From: Marthasterias glacialis
Taxonomy: Eukaryota; Echinodermata; Asteroidea; Forcipulatida; Asteriidae
Length of the DNA: 64,000 nucleotides
Assembly: GCA_911728455.2 (NCBI GenBank)
Contig: OU452224.1
Location: 5,580,001-5,644,000, forward strand
Direction: 5' to 3'
In this document: positions 58,241-64,000 of the stretch, in pieces
Layout of the letters: each line of letters starts with the position of its first letter
Position numbering within the stretch: the stretch's first letter is position 1
Position numbers and translations under genes: made by a program
The notes under the pieces: model-generated
Databases searched by the model: none
The model's input: only the letters and a program-made list of their open reading frames with translations
Told to the model about the DNA's origin: nothing

Positions 58241-59750
58241 GATTCAATTCAAACAAGATCATTGTCTGGTACCTTTGGCCTTTTTGAGTTGGAATCAATA
58301 CCTTTTGATTTGCATGAACTGCTTCCTCAATTACAATAGACTGAAACAAGCCAAGAGTTTCAGAACATTCATTTTATCTTTTTGGACTTGCATTTACAGT
58401 TTTAGTTAATGTTGCCTTAAATTGCAAAAAATACATAATTGATGCTTCTTGTGTCAAGTAAACTGGGTGAAAGAGAGTGAGTGTCATCTCCTGTTTAACA
58501 AGACCTTACAACTAACTCAAAATTTACATGTTAATCTAGGTGAAAAGAAAAACATAGCCTTTTTCTTTGGTTGATAAACTAACTGAGAGCACATAATGCC
58601 ATAATCCATCCTCAACTCAATCAGATAGTACCTTAACAAACTTGTTCACTAAAGGTACTCAAAAACCCAAGTTACGCCTGCCTAATAACTAATGCAGGTC
58701 ATACACCCATTTTAAATCGGTGGCTCAAATGTGATTGGCTATGGCTATGGCATGTGGTGGTCACGTTTTAGTCATTTTTTATTGTATGATGGCTTACACC
58801 ATTCCTATTGTTAAAATATTCATTCAAATAGCTTGCCTCAACTTTGATCAATGATTCTTGATATTTTTTAATTCAGGTAAAATTGTTCTTAGTTAATGCA
58901 CTGTCATTAGACAGTTATGTTTTCAGATGCAGTACTAATGGATAGCAACTCATGGATACAAACTGTCAAATGTTCTGTGAAACAACTTTAGTTAGCATTG
59001 CACTGTCAACTTTTTTCCCAGGAGTGGATCAAAGCTTTCCCCCGGAGTGAGCTAACCAAATTTTTTACGATAAATATTCCTCTACCATCTTTAAAACGTC
59101 CTTGAAAAAACTCACCCATACCCAGATGGTAGAAAACTGGCTGCAATAAACATGTTAATTGATAAAGTTGCACAATCAGAATTATAAAGTATTACAAAAC
59201 TATTCAACTCACTTGTAGAGGGAGTTAAATTTTTGGTTCATATTAGTGCAACAATTTTAACAAACTTAATTGTTATTTATACTTTTTCGATTTTTTCCAA
59301 GAAAAATAACATGAACAGCAGGAGCAAAATGACACAACTGTGGCACCGAAGGTTTTGAAAGAAGATTACAGTTATATTTTGATCTTCTGTTTTGTACAAA
59401 TTAAACAGTTGAAGCTATCATCTGTACTGTTGGAGAACAATCTATAAGAAGAATATCTTTGTGTACAATGTATAAGAATGTGAGTTTTTTTAGAGTTTTA
59501 ATGGCACCTCATTACTGTACTATATTAAAACACCCAAGAACAATGGTAGTTAGAATGATCAAAACTTGAACAAACATCACATGAATAAAGAATCATTGAT
59601 TTGAGAATTGTCTTGGTTCAAAAACAATTTGTTCGTTCACTTTACAAAAGGTTTATCGTACTTTTTAAATTCTACTCTGGCAGTATTTTCACTGGTATTT
59701 CTCCACTGATCATAACACAGTACAATACATGCATTGCTTTGTAAACTCAC
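58241..59750. other. AT-rich unannotated sequence
   Basis: Nothing recognised apart from short chance frames. Confidence 0.5.
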
Positions 59751-59954
59751 CTGTTAAAATGCACACTGAAGATTGATGTCATAGCAGGAGGTCTTTGATG
59801 CCATCTTACATGGCCTGCAGTTTCATGATGCATTCTATCACTGGCTTGGTATTCTGTTGAAGTTAACTCAATTCTTCCTCATGTTTGGACTTGATCATTT
59901 TATCAGTTTGACATCAATGTGAAGCTGCTTTCTCCCAATGGGTCAACAGGTTCA
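59751..59954 (-). ncRNA. Candidate exon, minus-strand spliced transcript
   Basis: Both sites are strong. On the minus strand, acceptor TTTATTTCTTTGTTGCAG precedes 59954 and donor TTAACAG|GTGAGT follows 59751. All frames contain stops within 204 nt, so most of it is UTR or non-coding. An ATG at 59782 opens a frame that leaves in phase 2 and continues into 48975-48918. Confidence 0.5.
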
Positions 59955-60321
59955 CTGCAACAAAGAAATAAAAAATGAAATAAAATAAAATTAAGACTAC
60001 TGTCAAAAAACAACAGGTGAATTATTGTGATTTAGGTAATTTATGGCTCGAGTTACTTTCACATGAGACTGTTGAACTCAAGTAATGATATTCACCCAAA
60101 TGAACAACTTTGCTTATCAACAAAAGTATTGTTTCAACAAGACGACCGATGCGGTCACAGAATTATGATTCTGTCAAAATATGACTCCCTTCAGCGATTA
60201 ACTAGGATCCTTCCCACGGGATGGTGTTGCATAGCTTAAGAAATTCTGTCACGCCAATCTTGGAGTTCAGCGGTTTGTAACATTTCTCCAATTTAATGAG
60301 GTTACAATTCAGAAGTTTAGC

Positions 60322-60417
60322 AAATTCATGCCAAGAAAGATCACCTTTGATCTGTGCAGGCATTGTACATAAACTTTGTATGGGTACATGATCGTTTGGT
60401 GCCACAGAAATAGTCAT
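60322..60417 (-). repeat. Dispersed repeat family B, copy 2
   Basis: Inverted match to 8023-8125. In this copy the frame begins with ATG at 60417 and runs on to 60202 (71 codons, containing KGDLSWHEFAKLL). The extension has a faint death-domain-like pattern (W..FA..L), which I would not rely on. Confidence 0.55.
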
Positions 60418-61139
60418 GGGTAATTAGTTGACAATTCAAAAGTGTAGCAAGAGTTGAAATAAAGTTGGTATGATTCTGTTTAGTCACTTCTATATCAGTA
60501 CAATGTTTAATCACAATGTAAAGGATTTTGGAGGACTTAGGGTCTTAACTTTTTCTTCTTTGATTGACCAAGAGGTGCCGCTCCTGACAGATCCTGCTCG
60601 ATAATAACAATCACATTCAGCAATGCATGGAGGCTGCTTTACATTAAGTAGGCCCTACAATTTATGGACTGTTGGGGGGTTTGGACACAGTACTGAACAA
60701 CTTTGATGGCCATAAATGTTGGAACCCATCCATTAGATGTTTGTTTGTTCTTCAATAACATACAAGCACAGATGAAATAAAAAAATGTACACGCTTGTCT
60801 TACTAAGTTCAATTTTAGGAATAGTTATGCATTTGAAAACGATTCCACAGACTACTCATACTCCATTCATTCTTCATCAAGAAGAAGAGAAAAAGCAACA
60901 ACAAAAACAATGATCACAGTGTCTGCAATTAACTACTTGGTGAGCAACGGTGGTAAATGTAACACAGGGTTCAATGTAGACACCTCTAATCATTGCCACC
61001 TCGAATCTATAGTCCATCTATTTTGAAAACAACTGTTTTCCTACCCCAATGTTTTATCCTTTCATAAAAATAAAAATAGTGTTCTTTTATATATGTAAGA
61101 ATGCAAGAATGAACAAAACCTGTTCTTTCTCACCAATAG

Positions 61140-61389
61140 ACAGATCCATTAAGCCCCTTCTTAGCAACTGCCTAGCAACAGCACATGGCGTGCTTTTCTT
61201 GCCACAATCGCAGCAGTCCCGGTTACTATCGATGTCTATCAAAAATGACTTCTACGAAAAAGAACAACTGATGGGAGTCAAGGAGGCAGAGGTACATGTA
61301 TCAAGCAGCATGGACAGAAGCCAAGAATTTAGGCCAAGTGTAAGCAAAGACGAGCTCCATCAGGCAATTCAGATTGATTGCCATCAGTA
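61140..61389 (+). CDS. Candidate exon, unidentified
   Basis: A short acceptor tract TTCTTTCTCACCAATAG ends at 61139. After two bases, 82 codons are open to TAG at 61387-61389, with balanced composition (MSIKNDFYEKEQLMGVKEAE within) and higher GC than its flanks. Possible donors GAG|GTACAT near 61292 and AAGT|GTAAGC near 61339 could end it earlier. No family recognised and no partner exon found. Confidence 0.3.
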
Positions 61390-61439
61390 GAGCTTCTAGC
61401 CTTAACCAAGGCTGTCTTTGCGCTTTTCCTTATCCCGAG

Positions 61440-62000
61440 TTATCCATGCACGGAGTACGTACGTTGCTGACTAACACAGTCACGCACAGACTCGTCCGTC
61501 CTGAGTTATCCACGTACGGAGTCTGTAAGGACGACACGCAGTTCCTGACTAACACAGTCACGCACAGACTCGTCCGTCCTGAGTTATCCACGTACGGAGT
61601 CTGTAAGGACGACACGCAGTTGCTGACTAACACAGTCACGCACAGACTCGTCCGTCCTGAGTTATCCACGTACGGAGTCCGTAAGGACGATACGCAGTTG
61701 CTGACTAACACAGTCACGCACAGACTCGTCCGTCCTGAGTTATCCACGTACGGAGTCCGTAAGGACGATACGCAGTCGCTGACTAACACAGCCACGCACA
61801 GACTCGTCCGTCCTGAGTTATCCACGTACGGAGTCCGTAAGGACGATACGCAGTTGCTGACTAACACAGTCACGCACAGACTCGTCCGTCCTGAGTTATC
61901 CATGTACGGAGTCTGTAAGGACGATACGCAGTCGCACCCCAACACAGTCATGCACAGTGTCCGTCAGGGAAATACACATGCGCACACGCACACTGTCCTG
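61440..62000. repeat. 78-bp minisatellite, ~7 units
   Basis: CTGACTAACACAG starts units at exactly 61467, 61545, 61623, 61701, 61779 and 61857 (period 78), with diverged units at both ends. Each unit can fold: ACAGACTC-gtC-CGT pairs with ACGGAGTCTGT. Because 78 is a multiple of three, frames stay open on both strands (61374-62015 plus, 61430-61951 minus). This is not evidence of coding. Confidence 0.95.
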
Positions 62001-62045
62001 CATGGAGTCCGTTAGGACAACAGCCTTGATGCGTTTTTGTAAACG

Positions 62046-62111
62046 AAAGCTTATGTGTTTCTTCATTTCCCGTTGGAATTTCAACGGAAAATATAGAAAC
62101 ACATAAGCTTT
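62046..62111 (+). ncRNA. Pre-miRNA-like hairpin
   Basis: AAAGCTTATGTGTTTCT at 62046-62062 is exactly complementary to 62095-62111. The inner CGTTG (62071-62075) pairs with CAACG (62082-62086) around a 6-nt loop, with a small internal loop between the stems. The total of 66 nt fits a miRNA precursor, but a foldback element is an equal possibility. I do not recognise the arm sequence as a known miRNA. Confidence 0.4.
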
Positions 62112-62930
62112 TGTATAGATGTGGGCGGTGCTTTTTATATGATGGCCAATCACAGGCTAGTAGCTTTGACCACAGAGCAAGGATTTGACCCCTACATTCA
62201 CTTGTGCACATGTGATGGTGCAATACACTATGCACTATATAGGCTGGGAAATGTTGGATCACAGAGCAGTGAACAGGGTTTGTTCCTTGTTTTACGGTGG
62301 GATCACGGTTGGATCAAGATAAAATAATAAACGGTCGGCAAATCTCGACTGCTGACATGCTACACATCAATGATGTTCGTTCAGAGCAGAGTCAGTCCTG
62401 CAGCATTTCAAGTTTGCCTTGTAAAACCAAATAATTATGTACATTTAAATTGAATGATAATACTCGAGAAGACAATCAATGATGAAGGGCATGACACATT
62501 TGTTATTTTGCCTCCTGGGTACAGTACTGTAAATCCGTACTGTAAATTTTTTCAGACAGCCCCGTCGTTACAGTTGTATCTTTCTGAACACGTTACACAT
62601 TGTAAGCAACAGGCTGTGATTGACGTCGTAGACAGGAATCGTTTGGTCAAACAAGAACGAATGAGAATGCTTTTTAAAGTGACATTAGCATAATTAGCTC
62701 TGCCTTGTATTTTGGCAATTACAGAAGCATCAAGGCGCGATGCCGAAAAGTCACACAAACAACTACAGCATACATACATGCACACGCATTATACGTGTAT
62801 GTGTATAGTACGTAACAATGTATGGATCCACTCACTGTGCGCGTGGGGGTGGGCTGGAGTTTGTGGAAGCGGCTGAATGGGTAAAATTAATATTAAGCAA
62901 TTGCAGGAGCCTATATTCTCAATAACCACC
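62112..62930. other. Unannotated, CpG-richer sequence
   Basis: More CpG than most of the window, a TATA-like CACTATATAGG near 62232, and frames of 68 and 79 codons (62121-62327, 62454-62693) without recognised domains. It could include a promoter; nothing proves it. Confidence 0.3.
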
Positions 62931-62946
62931 GGCCGGCCGGCGCGCC
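62931..62946. other. Abutting FseI and AscI sequences
   Basis: GGCCGGCC (62931-62938) directly followed by GGCGCGCC (62939-62946) in otherwise AT-rich sequence. Such a 16-bp GC-only run is an outlier for this window. Confidence 0.95.
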
Positions 62947-63232
62947 TTGGTCAAGGCTATAGGGCTTCATAGGAAATGGCTAAGACCTCAATGACAATGA
63001 TCAATTCCAAAGACAATAATTGAAGAGTTTATGGTCTCGCAGTGGCTGATGCAATGAGCATCACCTATTTTCAAGAAACAGTTTTTTCTACAAAAATAGA
63101 GGAAACCAGTTAAACCAAAAAGGAGTTAAATCTTTGTTATTATTTTAAATTAGATCTGTATTAACCCAATCTCCTTGATTTATTAACTAGGATCCTTTCT
63201 CACTCTAACAAAATCCAACGCCATACGATAAA
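62947..63232. other. Unannotated sequence
   Basis: TTAACTAGGATCC at 63184 also occurs at 60198 and, changed, at 5307 (GTTACTAGGATCC), so a small repeat may be present. Nothing else. Confidence 0.4.
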
Positions 63233-63292
63233 TCAACACCCAAACTGAACTGTTGGACTTTGATTATGGTGATATGCCTGATCCCATGTAAA
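63233..63292 (+). repeat. Short dispersed repeat, copy 2
   Basis: Partner of 6804-6860. It contains a small insertion (CAAACTGAACTGTTGG) relative to copy 1. Confidence 0.6.
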
Positions 63293-63299
63293 GCAAAAT

Positions 63300-63450
63300 A
63301 AGACTAGTAGAAACATTGAGACCAACTAATCAACTCACTCTGCAGCAGTGAAATTATCCAAAAAGTTCCCTCTATCCACTAAGCGAAAGTAGTAGACGGC
63401 CTGGCCAATTTCCTACCTCCCCAGGTAGTACTTAATAAGCTGGACAGTTC
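63300..63450 (+). mobile_element. Dispersed repeat C, copy 2
   Basis: Same family as 18798-18955, opposite orientation. It begins GACTAGTAGAAACATTGAGA, so the 5' half of the hammerhead-like motif is missing. Partial direct repeats continue to about 63560 (TCTACTCTGCGGTAGTAG). Confidence 0.65.
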
Positions 63451-64000
63451 TTCTGAGAACCATGTTGTCCCCCCGAATCCCAAAATCTACTCTGCGGTAG
63501 TAGAATAATAATAGGACAAGTTCTCACAAGAACAATCTACTGTATATAGCAAAGTAGATATAATCACATGGTATTATCGCAAACCAAATACACAGTAAGT
63601 TTACTTGTGCATTCTCAGTTCAACAAAATCAAACAAAAAATGCTAATATACATGTACTTTAGGGTTGGGGTGATTACGGGTAATGCAATTTGAAATTTAT
63701 TTCTTCTGTTAATGAGGTAAAAATCAAGACCATAAGAAGGACAGGGACTGGACACCTTTATTAGTAATCACACAAGTGTGAGTGGAATATGGAAAAATAA
63801 AGCGCTTCTGCATACCATACCAATCGATGCCAAAGGCAGAGTTTCAGCACTTCTGCATCTCACATCAAACAAATCTAAAGGCCGAGTTTGGTATGGGACA
63901 CAGAAATTTTGATCTCACATGACCTGGTATCACTATTCACAAAAACACCAGTATTGCAAACTCTAGAAATTGCCCGCACTCGATTAAAAAGACCCCACCC
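63451..64000. other. Unannotated sequence
   Basis: Two similar phrases (AGCGCTTCTGCAT near 63801 and AGCACTTCTGCAT near 63846, each near AAAGGC-GAGTTT) hint at a ~45-bp duplication. No gene signal to the window edge. Confidence 0.45.

Noticed and set aside
61374-62015. 213-codon open frame, longest in the window, and its 173-codon antisense partner
   Set aside because: Both are created by a 78-bp repeat whose period is a multiple of three; no independent coding evidence.
1-64000. CRISPR arrays, operons, prophage or bacterial mobile elements
   Set aside because: No short regularly spaced identical repeats with unique spacers, no ribosome-binding sites or dense gene packing; all signals are of eukaryotic type.

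Overview
This window looks like AT-rich, repeat-dense, non-coding DNA from an animal nuclear genome. I infer a marine invertebrate deuterostome, most likely an echinoderm. The reasons are three tRNA-derived SINEs of styles I associate with echinoderm genomes, an inverted-repeat MITE with GGGCCCAATTTCAT ends, many AGAGGGCGCT motifs, intron-style splice signals, and no compact or operon-like gene layout. The species call rests on memory of repeat styles, not on a search. I found no complete protein-coding gene that I can name. Almost all open reading frames here are chance frames or frames kept open by tandem repeats whose period is a multiple of three.

Layout. 0-9 kb: a 66-nt stem-loop, a 61-bp minisatellite, a tRNA-headed SINE with an ATT tail, a diverged duplication, a pyrimidine-rich minisatellite, a 21-bp minisatellite, a small MITE and a second SINE. 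9.1-10.4 kb: a possible 3'-terminal exon of a plus-strand gene (acceptor, 50 open codons, stop, two AATAAA signals), with a long hairpin in its UTR. 13.8-14.6 kb: four diverged ~200-bp tandem units. 16-19 kb: a duplicated block, a MITE and a third SINE followed by a dispersed repeat with a hammerhead-like core. 19.1-26 kb: a nested satellite block with a ~150-bp satellite, dispersed elements E1 and R1, a ~128-bp satellite carrying paired ETS-like sites, an almost perfect ~710-bp tandem duplication, and a ~1-kb cluster of YY1-like ATGGCGGCC motifs.

27-32.3 kb: a chain of plus-strand exon-like segments bounded by good splice signals. The last four preserve one frame through three phase-0 junctions (82 codons). 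36-60 kb: six minus-strand exon-like segments with good splice signals, but no long frame through all of them. They look like a long non-coding transcript, possibly with small ORFs. Between and around them lie degenerate tandem arrays (32.5, 38.8, 46, 51.3 and 53.2 kb), a 1.1-kb segment with 17-bp inverted ends, a cluster of CTCF-like cores at 44.8-45.2 kb, and a dispersed repeat family with copies at 49.7 and 57.6 kb.

61-64 kb: one exon-like open segment, a 78-bp minisatellite open on both strands, a pre-miRNA-like hairpin, a GC-rich spot with abutting FseI and AscI sequences, and copies of repeats also present near 6.8 and 18.9 kb. All transcripts proposed here come from reading splice and poly(A) motifs by eye and need RNA evidence.
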